Assembly (NCBI GenBank): GCA_014529385.2
Contig: CM043969.1
Span: 74,632,676-74,696,675, forward strand
Direction: 5' to 3'
Source: Adiantum capillus-veneris
Taxonomy: Eukaryota; Streptophyta; Polypodiopsida; Polypodiales; Pteridaceae
Length of the DNA stretch: 64,000 nt
Numbering within the stretch: position 1 is the first letter of the stretch; every line of letters begins with the position of its first letter. Below are positions 47,130 through 58,967 of the stretch, piece by piece. The notes below the pieces were generated by a model. The model saw nothing but the letters and a program-made list of their open reading frames with translations. It did not search any database and was not told where the DNA came from. The position numbers were made by a program, and so were the translations under genes.

Positions 47130-47501
47130 CTCTCTCACCCCTACTTCTAGGGCTTGCCCCCTCCTATATAGGGATTATGAAGACTTTTTTTACACACACT
47201 AAGCATCAAATTTTCCTAGTGTTTGACCTTTGGACACAACCTTCGAATTTTGGAACCTTAGCATTTTGGAAGTCTGAAAGGGATGAACCTTAGGTTCTTT
47301 TAAGCCCATTGTTGCACATTGCTCTTTTGAAAATGGCACCCCCTTTGGATCCCTATTTTCCCTCCTTTGGATCCCTATTGTGGCCGGTCTGCTAGCTTAA
47401 CCAATATTCTAGCTTTTTCTCCCTTGGCACTTCCCCATATTAAATGATCAGTTTAACATGAGAAAATCATTTAGGAGAATTAGATATTATTTATTATGAC
47501 A
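45894..47501 (-). repeat. Element C 5' LTR
   Basis: Minus-strand reading starts TGTCATAATAAATAAT at 47501 and ends TGTTACA at 45894, 1608 bp, followed by the primer-binding site. It contains a (GT)n tract at about 47094-47127. Confidence 0.92.
47164..47171 (-). promoter_or_regulatory. Candidate TATA box in element C LTR
   Basis: CTATATAG lies about 330 bp from the LTR start on the minus strand. The same octamer is kept in C's other LTR (31096-31103). At the matching place B reads CTACACATG and A reads CTACAAGAG, so the motif is absent there. Promoter role is inferred from position. Confidence 0.45.
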
Positions 47502-47589
47502 CTTGGTCAGTGGAAGATTTCAACTTTAACAAAAATCCACGTTTCAAAGTATTGCTGAAAATTAGAGGTAAAACACAACTTTTTTCCCA

Positions 47590-48690
47590 ACCCCGCCCAC
47601 TGTCAATATCCATGGCACCTCATCATGCGATCTCAGCGGCCCTATCGATGTTCAACACCCCTTCTGTGTCTGTGAGTAGTCCAGGCATGATCCCCATTTT
47701 GGCTCGCACGTGCCCACACACTGCTCACCAAGCAGTTGATGACCCCCCCCCCCCCCTTATACGACGCTTCTCCTTGTTGTGCAACATCTCCAATCATCGT
47801 GCAGCACCTTGTCATCGCCCTGGTTTCCTCCCTCAATTATGAGCATGCCCCATCCCAGCTCCTAAAAAAGGTGAATGTTTGTCAAAATGTGCAGCTCTAA
47901 CAAACATACAAAAAACCAAGCTAGCTTCCGACTTTAAATTGCCCTTTCTCAACGTGAAGTGGAGGATTCTAGTAGCATTTGCTCCAAGCATCACCTCCCA
48001 AGTCACAAAAATGGTTGCATTTTCTAATGATATGAGGACCTTGCTGAAGGCGTTGGCCTTGCAGGGACTGGTTTTTCCTCTTTCAATGGCCCTTATATTC
48101 TAGATCTGCAGGACCCTGACGATAGTCATCACAGCGACCATGTGCACAACCACTCTTTAATGAGGCCATCCTTGGGCATTGACAACCACTCAAACCATGA
48201 CACACAACAAGAGATGGACTCATCGCGACGGCCACATCTAGTAGACGTGAATTGCAAGAATCTCTTGTCTCCTCTGGCACAATACTTTGCAGACATTTAT
48301 GCTTATCTTGCACCAGTTGATGGTAGGCGTTGATTGCCCTACTGATAAGATCTTCATGATCATGGACACGGCCAGATCCATTACCTAGATCCACCCATGC
48401 TAGTCCTATGAATCTTGCAACACATAGCTAGAGAATGTGTCAGTATTTGATCCCTTTGCCTCCTCCACTTTGCACAACGTTGCCTACGACGATCCACTCT
48501 GCATTGCTTTACCCCGGCACACGTCCAGCCTCAATGGAGGCCCGACAAAGTCGTTATGTCAGCGGCATCGAACCCATATTTGAATACACATCACAACTTT
48601 CCTAGCTGCTTCACATGTAGTGCAAGCTCTTATCTGCCTCCATCCATCCGCCCTGTCTATCTGCACCAACCTCCCTTAGCCCCTCTTCGC
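47590..48690 (+). pseudogene. Nepenthesin-like aspartic protease relic, tandem copy 1
   Basis: Nepenthesin-type A1 proteases are secreted or apoplastic plant enzymes with two D-T/S-G/A-S active sites. Copy 1 preserves LAQYFADIYAYLAP near 48280, which resembles the QYF--I-VGTP stretch ahead of the first active site. FMIMDTARSIT follows near 48350-48380, where the next Trp codon is TAG. VFDPFASS appears near 48448. Frames shift repeatedly and no complete catalytic domain can be assembled. A C-rich run at about 47742-47756 adds slippage. The identification rests mainly on this active-site block and its better-kept sister copy. Confidence 0.55.
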
Positions 48691-49790
48691 CCACTGTCAA
48701 TATCCATGACACCTCGTCATGCGAGCTCAATAGCCCTGCCGATGTTCAACACCCCTTCTTCACCTATGAGTAGTCCAAGTACGATCCCCATTTTGGCTTG
48801 CAAGTACCCACACACTACTCACTAAGCGGTTGATGACCCCCCTTGTGTAACATCTCCAATCACTGTGCAAAACCTTCTCATCTCCCTCGTTTCCTCCCTC
48901 ATCTATGAGCATGCCCCGTCTTAGCTCCAAAAAAAGGTGTCTGTTTCTCAAAACTTGCAAATCCAACATACCTACAAAAAACCAAGCTAGCTTCCGGCTC
49001 TTAATTTACTCCCTAGTGTGAAGTGGAGGAGTCCAGTAGCATCAGCTCCAAGCATCACCTCCCAGATCACAAATATGGCTGTGTTTTCTAATGATCTCAC
49101 AATTTTGCTATTGGCGCCGACCTTGTGCAAGGACTGATTTTACCTCTTTCAACGGCCCTTATATTCTTAGAACCACGGGACCCCGATGACAGCGTCATCA
49201 CAGTGACCAGTATGCACAGCCACTCTTTAATGCCGTCATCCTTGGGCATTGACAACTAGTTGAACCGTGACATACAGCAAGAGCTAGACTCATCGATGGC
49301 CACATCCAGTAGACGTGGATTGCAAGAATATCCTCTCCTCCGGGTAGTACTTTGCACACATCTACGCTTATCTTGCACAATTGATGGTAGGTGGGGGTAG
49401 CATTGATTGCCCCACCGGTAATCTCTTCATGATCATAGACACGGCCAGCTCCATCACCTGGATCCACCAATGCCAACCCTGTGAATCTTGCAACACGCTG
49501 CTAGAGAATGTGTCGATATTTGATCCTCCTCCTTCTCCACTCTTCACAACATCGCCTACAACAATCCACTCTGCATTGCTTTGCCCAACTGCATGTCCAA
49601 CCTTCACGGCCTGCCCGATAGGCTTTATAGGTTTGCCATCCGTTATGTCGTTGTTATGTTGCTGGCATCAAACCCATCTTCAAACACACGTCACAACTTT
49701 CCTAGATGCTGCACATGCAACGCAAGCTCCTGTCGGCCTCCGTCCATCCACCCTGTCTATCTGCACCAGCCTCCCTTAGCCCATCTCCGC
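48691..49790 (+). pseudogene. Nepenthesin-like aspartic protease relic, tandem copy 2
   Basis: This is a second copy of the preceding 1.1 kb, offset by about 1094 bp at its start. It has the clearest protease block: NLFMIIDTASSITWIHQCQP followed by CESC at about 49423-49493, the D-T-A-S active site of plant nepenthesin-like proteins with the usual downstream Cys pair. An open frame of 132 codons (49381-49779) covers this block, but no upstream signal peptide or downstream second active site is visible in frame. Upstream sequence (HHSD, then a decayed linker) parallels copy 1. Confidence 0.6.
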
Positions 49791-49990
49791 TCGTAGGTTC
49801 TGTTGATTTTTCCCATATCTTCGAGAGGAGTTGTTCTCACTTGTCCCTCCAGCATGACAATATCAAAATAGCCATTTCAACCTCAGACGATCAAACCAAT
49901 TTCTGTGAGAGGAGGGAATATTTCAAAAATTCATCGATGCAATTGAATCAGGCATATTCAAAGACACTAGCGACTGTTCACCCTTGCATT

Positions 49991-51380
<1,390 letters not shown>

Positions 51381-51382
51381 GC

Positions 51383-51383
<1 letters not shown>

Positions 51384-51436
<53 letters not shown>

Positions 51437-51531
51437 AGCCTGAAGAGAAGCACAGGCCGCTGGTCGGATCTAGTTGGAGTTATATTGTAGCTCAACATGC
51501 ACTGTCAGCTGCCTATGATTCTCTTCAAGCT

Positions 51532-51581
<50 letters not shown>
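51384..51581. repeat. Foldback of (AG)n/(CT)n arms joined to a unique 16-bp stem
   Basis: The left arm is (AG)25 plus TTCAGCCTGAAGAGAA (51384-51449). The right arm, 51519-51581, is its reverse complement with one mismatch (TTCTCTTCAAGCTGAA plus (CT)n). The spacer is 69 nt. A (CA)n tract of about 32 bp follows directly. Confidence 0.92.
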
Positions 51582-51617
<36 letters not shown>

Positions 51618-51803
51618 ATGTGCATATCTGCTTATGATCACCCATACCCTACTATGTCAGATGACCAATACCATCTGCACTATGAGTTTTTCCTAGTGTG
51701 AATGTCATCACACTTGTCCTTGGGTGCAATTGGTGCTCATCTTGTGCGCGAAGCAGTCTGCTGTCACCACCACCTATCGAGTTGCAAACACACACACACA
51801 CAT

Positions 51804-51816
51804 AGAGAGAGAGCTT

Positions 51817-51866
<50 letters not shown>
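51804..51866. repeat. (GA)n tract interrupted by GCTTGAAG
   Basis: GAGAGAGAGCTTGAAGAGAGAG... repeats the arm sequence of the foldback 220 bp to the left. Confidence 0.9.
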
Positions 51867-51868
<2 letters not shown>

Positions 51869-52167
51869 CATATCGCCCCCACAATGCGAGGAGGGGGAGA
51901 GAGGTTGAAATGTGCAAGGGGTTGACGTAGTTAATGATTACTGGCTGTTACTTATAAGAATGGGCAAGCCACTTCTCTTTCTCTCTCTTTGAAGTTCGTG
52001 CAGTCTCCTGTCTCTCTCTCTCTGTCTCGGTGTGTTCAATTGTAGGTCACACTACCTGAGGTGGCCAGAGTGAGCAGTGATCGCCACATGTTCAGAGGGA
52101 GGGGTCCAAAATCCCTTCCCCTTTTATAATAGTATAGATTCACAAGGCATTATTTTAATTGGTGTGT

Positions 52168-52170
<3 letters not shown>

Positions 52171-52214
<44 letters not shown>

Positions 52215-52219
52215 TCTCT
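52171..52219. repeat. (CT)n microsatellite
   Basis: About 49 bp of CT dinucleotides, ending next to the inverted repeat at 52235. Confidence 0.95.
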
Positions 52220-52234
52220 CCTTTTCTACTGCAC

Positions 52235-52321
52235 GCTTCAAGAAGGGCATGCCATAGCTGTTTTTGTACATTGGAATTGAGCCTTCAGCTCTCATATGCT
52301 ATGGCATGCCCTTCTTGAAGC
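52235..52321. repeat. Exact 24-bp inverted repeat at the end of an RT fragment
   Basis: 52235-52258 (starting GCTTCAAGAAGGGCATGCCA) is the exact reverse complement of 52298-52321; the spacer is 39 nt. The right arm is retrotransposon RNase H coding sequence; the left arm is an inverted copy of it. Confidence 0.95.
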
Positions 52322-53155
52322 AAGATTGCTCCAAGGCAATCACCACAAGCATCACATTGGACCTCAAATGGATTTGAGAGATCCAAAAGCATAAGGACTG
52401 GTTGGGAGGTAAGCTTCTCTTTGAGCTTGCCGAAAGCATTATGCTCCTCAGTAGTCCATGAGTACTTAACGTTCTTCTTTTTTACGTCATGTAATCGTCC
52501 TGCTATCTGAGAGAACTTTGTATGAAGTGTCTATAGTATGCACACATACCAATAAAGCTTCTTAGCTCATGTAGATTCCTTAAATTAGGCCATGTTTTTC
52601 TTACCTCCAACTTTGATGGATCCACAAGGTTACCATCTTGAGAGACAATATGACCTAAGTATTGAATCTCTTGAAGGAAAAATTCACTTTTCTTTTAATT
52701 GATAAAAAGATTGTTCGCCCTCAAAACTTAAAAAATTACTTAGAGATGTTGCTTGTGCTCCTCCAAAGACTTAAAGTAGATGATGATATCATCAAGGAAC
52801 ACTCTAGTGAATTTGCGGTAGGGTCTAAAGTTTTTTCCATTAAACAATTGAACGTGGCTGGTGCATTAGTCAAGCCAAAAGGCATGCCGAGATATTCATA
52901 AAGACCATAAGTTGTACGAAACGCGGTCTTTAGAATATCTTCATTCACTATCCTTATTTAATAATAGCCACTTTTAAGGTCAATCCTACTGAAGTAGGTA
53001 GAGCTTGGAGCCTATCAAATAGATCTTCTACCCAAGGTACAAAACTTTTTTTTTTTGAGAGTGATATGTTAAGTGCTCGATAGTCCACACACATGCGGTA
53101 TGTACCATCTTTTTAGTCCACACACATGCGGTATGTACCATCTTTCATTTGCACT
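52259..53155 (-). pseudogene. Chromovirus RT-RNase H fragment (element D)
   Basis: The minus strand encodes a fragment of the same pol family as B and C. It runs from [11 protein letters not shown]-like sequence near 53110 through motif A (RIDLKSGY, near 52975), [32 protein letters not shown] and a LDDIIIY block (near 52780). It ends in the RNase H start (VQCDACGD, ALEQSCF region near 52340). No LTR, gag or integrase is attached, and both ends are abrupt. Stops and frameshifts are frequent. Around 53079-53142 a block of about 34 bp (AGTCCACACACATGCGGTAT...) is tandemly duplicated. The fragment probably reached this site as a piece of a larger, since-deleted insertion. Confidence 0.85.
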
Positions 53156-53489
53156 CAAATGTTTAAGGCATAGACATTCAGAATAAACAAAGCACAGAAA
53201 TCAGAATGGAACTGGAACTGGAATAGAACACAGAAATTGACAACAGAATAAATCTGCCATAACTTCCGCCTTCACATTCCCAAGAAGATACTCATTGACA
53301 ATTACATATTTTGATAAGACTAATAGGCAATGCCTTTTCCAAGAACACCCCTTGGAATCCCAAAAGTACAAAATTTCACATTCCAACTTCCACTAAGGTA
53401 AACATCCCAAAATTCCTAGGCTTAACACCTGGCACAGCCCGGTGGCTAGAGCCACAGGCTAACCTAGACCCACAATCCCTTGATCAAAC

Positions 53490-55923
53490 AACCTGCTGCC
53501 CAGCATCTCCTTCTACTTCTGCCTTTTCTGCTGCAACATTTGAATCCGCCTGCTTTTCCCCCTCTTCCTTCGCCTACTTTTCCACTTCTGATTTTGCTCC
53601 TCCTGCTACAATCCGATCTGGTCCCAAAATATCACTGCTCACCTCTGCTGTCCACTTACTCACTGCCCCTGCATTCACTTCAATCTCCTTAGTTTTTTCC
53701 TTCAACCTACATCTCTGCCACTAGTTTCTCATTTTCCACCTTCAATTCCTTAGAGTCTCCCTCCTAACACTTTCTTTTTCTGCCAGCAGCAGCTGAAACC
53801 AATTTTTGAATATGTTCGCCGTCGACACCTCCATGTGTTCCCTCCAAAGCCTTGTAGCTTTATTCCACATCTCTTGTGTATACTCCAGCACTTCCTGCTT
53901 TAGAATATCTGTATCCGAATCTGCAACCAAAATACATGTCATGCCCTGGTTCTGCAATGCGGCCTTCTCCATATCTATCAACGGAGTCAATCTATTAATC
54001 AGGAAAATATTCTCAGTAGGGTAGTCAACTTATCCACCTTATCCCCCAGTTCTTTGAATTGTTCATCCACTGCAGCTTTTAGTCCGTCTGCCCACCTAGC
54101 AAAATCTTAAGCTACACTCAAAACTTCAGCATTTCTCGCCATAGCTTCTGCTGTAATCCGTCTAACTTCCTCCTTCAGTCTTTCTTTATCTGACCTCTCC
54201 TGAAACGACTACATCCGAACTTTCTGCATTTCCCACTCCGGGATAGCACTGCATTTATGCTCCATTTTCTCAGCTTCCATCACCCTCAGAACTGCATCTT
54301 GATTCTGCATAAACTCATTCATTTGGGTCAAATTGTGAGCTGCCTCTTCCAGAAAAAAATTCCCTTATGCTTATAACTGTCACTGCTCCCTGCTTTTACT
54401 TTGAAACTTTCCAAAGCAGTCTTCTCAACACCTCCACCCATTCCTTTCATGAACAGCGTTACCTTCTTGCCCTTGGACTCCGATTTCTTTGATTCTGATT
54501 CCATTGTGAAATTGTTCGGCTTTGATTTGGATTCTTCTAAACCCTTCCAAGAGACTTTGAAAGGTGATTTACCTTTTTCAACTGTTGGAGAGCCCAACAA
54601 CAATTTCCTTCTCTTACTTCCATATGCTATTCCCTCTTCTTTAGCCACATCTACCACTGGTGTCTTCAAACCTGTTGCTACTGTCGAAACCTTCAGAACA
54701 TACTAAAAAATTGCATCCAAATAAGGTGCTACTCTGCCCACTGCTGGTGTCTGACGTCGGTCTCTTTTTCCAGTTAACTGCATCCGATCATATAGAACTG
54801 ATGCCCAATCCACTTTAATGCCTCTCTCCGCCTAAAATAAAGGAGCAAAAGCCTCCTTGGACATGTAGACAGTTTTTTGGAGGATACACACTTTTTCCAA
54901 ATACCAAAACAAATTTAAAGCTCTGTTTCCACCCGCATTCTTCACCATGTAGTATGCCTTCGTGCCTACTAGATTTCCGAAATCCCCTTTCATCTGGGAA
55001 TCGGTCAGCTTCCTCGTCTTAGCCGACACAGTTAGACAGGAAACCTTGAAGACTTTGGACACCAACTTTGGTGTCAAGCGCACATCCGCTGTAATCATTC
55101 CATCACTTTTCTTTATCATATTCCATTGCTGCTCAGCGAATTCATTTTTTGCCCATGTATCCCAAGGTAGACATGCAAATTCATAAAGACCTTTACGCTT
55201 TAGCCATACCTGGGTTTCCGCTTCATTAGGGTCAAACACTGTCACCACCATCTCCACACTACCCTGATCACTCAGAGATTCAGCCTCATCACTTTCCACC
55301 TCGATTGGCTCTTCCTATTGTCGTGCTTTGAATAACTCCTCCATCGCCGTCTTCATCGACCTGGTATTCGACATCGCTTCTGACGCATCCTCTTACATAC
55401 CTGCCATGAGCTTGCCCTTAATATTCTCAGAAAACATGTTGCCCTTCTCACCCGACTTAACACTCACTAAACTGCGACCTTCACACACTTGGATGTGATC
55501 CTCAACTCTTCTCACCACCTTACTCTTATAATGATGAAAATTCTCCTCGATTCGGGCACGCCATGCAGGATTCACCCAAAAATTATTCTTCCTTAAGTGA
55601 GTCACATCAGCACTAAGCAAATTTTTTGCCTTAAAATGAGTACCCCCACTTATTAGTACCTCTGTACCCTTTTTTTCAATTCCACTCCTCCAACTTTCCA
55701 CTTTCGAGACTTCAAATCCGACAGTGCGATTTTTGACTTCCAGTTCGCAATCCGAATTCGGAATCCCAATTCCCTTGACAAGTTTTGAATTGCTAGAACA
55801 AATTGGCAATTCTGCCTTTGAACATTCCACTACAACTCCCAGAACACCAACTGTCAACAATTTACTGCCAATATCCTCAGCCCTATTGACCATCCACTTG
55901 GGAACCTCAGGCACTTTTTCCAT
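53490..55923 (-). pseudogene. Extra ORF after pol in element E (ORF3)
   Basis: An ATG at 55923 opens MEKVPEVPKWMVNRAEDIGS in a different frame from pol and overlaps the pol stop by 17 nt. The frame continues with few stops (near 55390, 55310 and 54830) to about 54330. It then shifts and decays towards 53490. Distinct blocks are WVNPAWRARIEENFHHYKSK, VWLKRKGLYEFACLPWDTWA, GNLVGTKAYYMVKNAGGNRA and a Lys/Ser-rich tail (KSKPNNFTMESESKKSESKG). The last third is Glu/Lys-rich and likely coiled coil. I see no signal peptide, transmembrane helix or furin-like site that would support an envelope. The position matches the env-like ORF of Athila elements and the plant-transposon-protein ORFs of other Ty3 elements, but I do not recognise the family. 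Confidence 0.6.
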
Positions 55924-56160
55924 AAAATTTCTTCAATCTGAATCCATTCATTGGTTTCACAATCTTTGTTCCAAAAACATCTTTCAACAAAAATGTTCCT
56001 TGAGCCTGTTCTGATTCAATTTGGTAAGGTCCCAAATATCTCAGCTTCAACTTACTTGGATGTAGTCCCAATTTAGAATTGTATAACATCACCCAATCCC
56101 CTTTTTGAAAAATTTTGAATTTCACCTGCCTAGACATTCATGCTTGTTTCCTCTTCTACC
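55907..56160 (-). pseudogene. Element E integrase C-terminus
   Basis: The minus strand reads VKFKIFQKGDWVMLYNSKLG, then LKLRYLGPYQIESEQAQGTF, LLKDVFGTKIVKPMNGFRL and KKFYGKSA, ending in TGA at 55909-55907. This is the GPY/F-type C-terminal module of Ty3 integrases (here LGPYQI). It is the end of pol, separated from the rest of integrase by the inserted element. Confidence 0.88.
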
Positions 56161-56861
56161 CAATTTCTGTAAGGTCTCTGACCCCAACCAAAAAGAGCAC
56201 CCTTGTACCATGAAATGATCATAATGGAAAAAAGTTACTATTTTTAGCAGTTTTCCGAATTCTGTCAGTGCCATGATGTTTATAATGTTATAAAGCTTCA
56301 AAATGTGAATTAAAATAATTTTTGTGAAAATTTTCTAAAAATAGTAAGTTTTTGGTCACCCGACCCGTCCAGTCTCGACCGTCTCGAAAATCTGCACCCG
56401 TACCCCGAATTTCAAAAAAATGCATTTTCGGACCCCGGGGGGGCTGCTAAATATGGCAGGTACTCGAGCCAGTACGTCTTAGTTAGAGCTTCGTATAGCA
56501 ATTTTCGGCATCAAATTCCGACTCGTATGACCCGTTTTAGCCTAGAACCAAATTTCCTAAAAATTGTCCGGGGAGGTACCGGGGGCCCGGGACTGTGTGG
56601 GAACAGGTCCCAGGCCACTCCAGATCAGCTTTAGCAGCTAGGGGGCGCCCTCTTGCTTTGTGGGAGTCTTGGGAAAGCTGCCAAGCCTGCAACTCAGTCT
56701 CAGAACCAGTTAACCAAGCCAACCTGACACTTGGTCGGCAGAGAACTGGACTTGCCATGCTTAACTGGAGAAGCTCCCAGATGCATTTAGCAACCCAGAT
56801 CGATTTTCAGCCTGTAGGAGCCTATTTAAAAACCTGCATACACACACACACACACTTATGA

Positions 56862-56896
<35 letters not shown>

Positions 56897-57735
56897 GCAT
56901 ACACACACACCCACATACATTGGGGAGGTGTTGCCGAATCACACACCTATTGAAGAAGAAGCAAGGAGGGAGGTGCTGTCAAATTTTCATCTCAAGAAGC
57001 TCAATTAGATCAGAAAATTGAGAAGATTACCAGCTCTTAATCACGGTAACGACAGTTTAATTAATGCTATCTGAAAATTCCTTTCTCTACCATCAAAATT
57101 TCTCGTACATTATGTCTATTCCTAGTCAGAAATCTCTATGACTACTTTCTAAATTCTCCTTATTCATACTCTATTATGTAAATCATCATTCTAAAGCTGA
57201 ATTATCAGCCATTCTTCACTCTTGATTAATGATTAGAGCATAATTATCAGTCTTGTCTCTCTAGATAGCATAGTAATTAATCGGTAAGCTAGTATTTGTG
57301 CAGATTGAAGAGAATCACTATTGTAATCACTCATTAACATTGTAGCTTAATTGAATTCATTTCTCTTATGCATTAAGACGTAATTAAGGAGAAATTAATC
57401 CGTCAATAAGTCTCTAAGAATTGGTTTTTCCTCACACATATGCATAGGGTAAATCTGCATCATCTAATTGCTAGGAAATAGTTTAATCATACTTAATCCA
57501 ATTCTCTGGTAATTCCAATAGTGAAATCCTAATTATTCTTGATCATGTAAGCCGAGTAATTATCTTAGAGCCGGTTCCCATAGGATTATGTGCCATCCCT
57601 AATGATTGCTTTATGAAAGAAATCTAGACTCTCATATAGGATGGATTAATTGATGTCGCTAATCTACCATTGGACTGTTATGATGCTTGTGAACCTTAGC
57701 TCTTTCTCCAAGCTAATCATTTAAAGTAGTGAGAA

Positions 57736-57876
57736 ATGGCCCCGGTTAAGAGGACGCGCTTCGGTGGTGCCCATGATCGCGAAGCAGGAACGAGCAATGT
57801 CAACGGGAAGGGGAAAGCTCCCATGGACGAGCAAATACCGGCCATCTCACGGGCTATTGACGAGGAAATGGAAGAG
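57736..57876 (+). CDS. Short GC-rich ORF ending at a splice-donor-like site, inside the 2785-bp insertion
   Basis: ATGGCCCCGGTTAAGAGGAC opens MAPVKRTRFGGAHDREAGTS, then a polar stretch to EEMEEV. The base composition (many G/C third positions) differs from the AT-rich DNA around it. At 57877 GAAGAG is followed by GTAGGT, a good splice donor, after which the frame loses its character. It could be the first coding exon of a gag carried in the 5' end of a larger element, or chance. No homology was recognised. Confidence 0.3.
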
Positions 57877-58150
57877 GTAGGTCCCAATTTCTATTTAAGT
57901 TGTTTAATTAACATTGCAGACGATTAGTTAGGAATGAACATATCCCCGAACATGTCGGAGAAATCCGACAGAAACCTCGGCATCGAATGCATAGTACATT
58001 TAAGTATAAAGTAGGAAAGAAATGATTGATGGGTATGCTGTTTGCAAGAGGAAAGAATGTTTGCTAGGGAAAATTTAGCTCGACATGTTCATTTTATTTC
58101 CAATGTTGAATCAGTCCTGACCCCCCTACTGATCACAGGGGGCAGAGTTC

Positions 58151-58297
58151 CTGGTTAAGGGCTCTTGAATCCACAACTGCTGGTTAAGCGGTGGATACCC
58201 ACGACTACTGGTTAAGCGGTGGGAACCCACGTCTTGCTTTCTATGCGGTGGGAATGTCCATGTCGTGCTTTCTATGCGGTGGACATACCTAGTTGTA
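58151..58297 (+). repeat. About 29-bp minisatellite, five units
   Basis: Head-to-tail units of CTGGTTAAG(C/G)G..., grading into CTTTCTATGCGGTGG..., lie within the inserted element; the shared core is GCGGTGGRNA.CCCACG. Confidence 0.8.
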
Positions 58298-58967
58298 TGG
58301 GCAGCTAGGGCGACAACGGGAGGAGTGAACTCTCGCTGGAGGGGGGATGTTGTACCTCTAGAACATTGGAACTTTTATGAATAAGTTTGAGTAGAATTTT
58401 TACTAGAATTCTGTCTTGGTATTGTTTGCAATACTGGTTGAAGGGCTGTTTTAACGAACCATGTGATTCGGAACTAAACAAGGAATATCTATGTTGAACA
58501 ACCTTTGTGGTAGTAATTAGGTCACACGAGGAAGTGTGAGTGTGGGGGTGGAAAGTGGGGGCTTGGCTCGGGTTGCCAATGCCTACGAGATGGGTGGTCC
58601 CGATTGGTCGGGAACTCTCTGTCCCCATAGTGCTTACTCGATATTGGTATTACTCATTGCCCCTAGAGCGGCGAATCTTCGAGAGTACGTGTCTCTGAAA
58701 CATGGGGAAAAAGGCACTTGGGGTTTCGCTCCTCTTGGAAGGTGGGTCTTAGGATCGCTAGATAGTTAAGTACACTTCCCTTGCGAGGTGGAGCTAGATC
58801 TCGTTGCTAGTAGGCTCGAACTCGACTCACTTTGTGATGAGAGATCGTCCGCTAGTTGAACCCTGAACCATTTTGTTTGCTTCCGCTATAGATCTAGTGG
58901 CCACCAGGTTTACCATCAGATCCGTTGTTGATACGACGGGGTGGGGACCTCACAATTTCCGCTAAAT

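Larger units (their letters stand above)
26941..47501 (-). mobile_element. Element C: Ty3 chromovirus retrotransposon carrying two nested insertions
   Basis: The outer ends are TGTAACATTTAATGG at 26941 and ...TTATTATGACA ending at 47501, which read TGTCATAA...TGTTACA on the minus strand. Both are flanked by the same five bases, CTTGG (26936-26940 and 47502-47506), which is the target-site duplication. Element B (32437-41263) interrupts its pol gene and element A (from 27481) interrupts its 3' LTR. Without the insertions the element would be about 8.8 kb, matching B. Gag and pol are riddled with stops. The two LTRs look about 95 percent alike by eye. Confidence 0.9.
56168..58952 (+). mobile_element. 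2785-bp insertion, probable solo LTR of an unidentified element
   Basis: The segment starts TGTAAGGTCTCT, ends GGTGGGGACCTCA and is bordered by the 7-bp direct repeat CAATTTC (56161-56167 and 58953-58959). The flanking integrase sequence becomes continuous when it is removed. TG...CA ends and short near-inverted termini (TGTAAGGTC/TGAGGTC) fit an LTR. No RT or transposase is inside. A TATA-like TATTTAAAA lies at 56823-56831 next to (CA)n tracts. The 7-bp duplication is longer than the usual 5 bp, so another element class is possible. Confidence 0.6.

Noticed and set aside
53425-53500. Possible tRNA-derived SINE head (GGTGGCTAGAGCC ... TTGATCAAAC)
   Set aside because: Both boxes are weak, and the stretch also lies in the decayed end of element E's extra ORF; no tail or duplication was seen.
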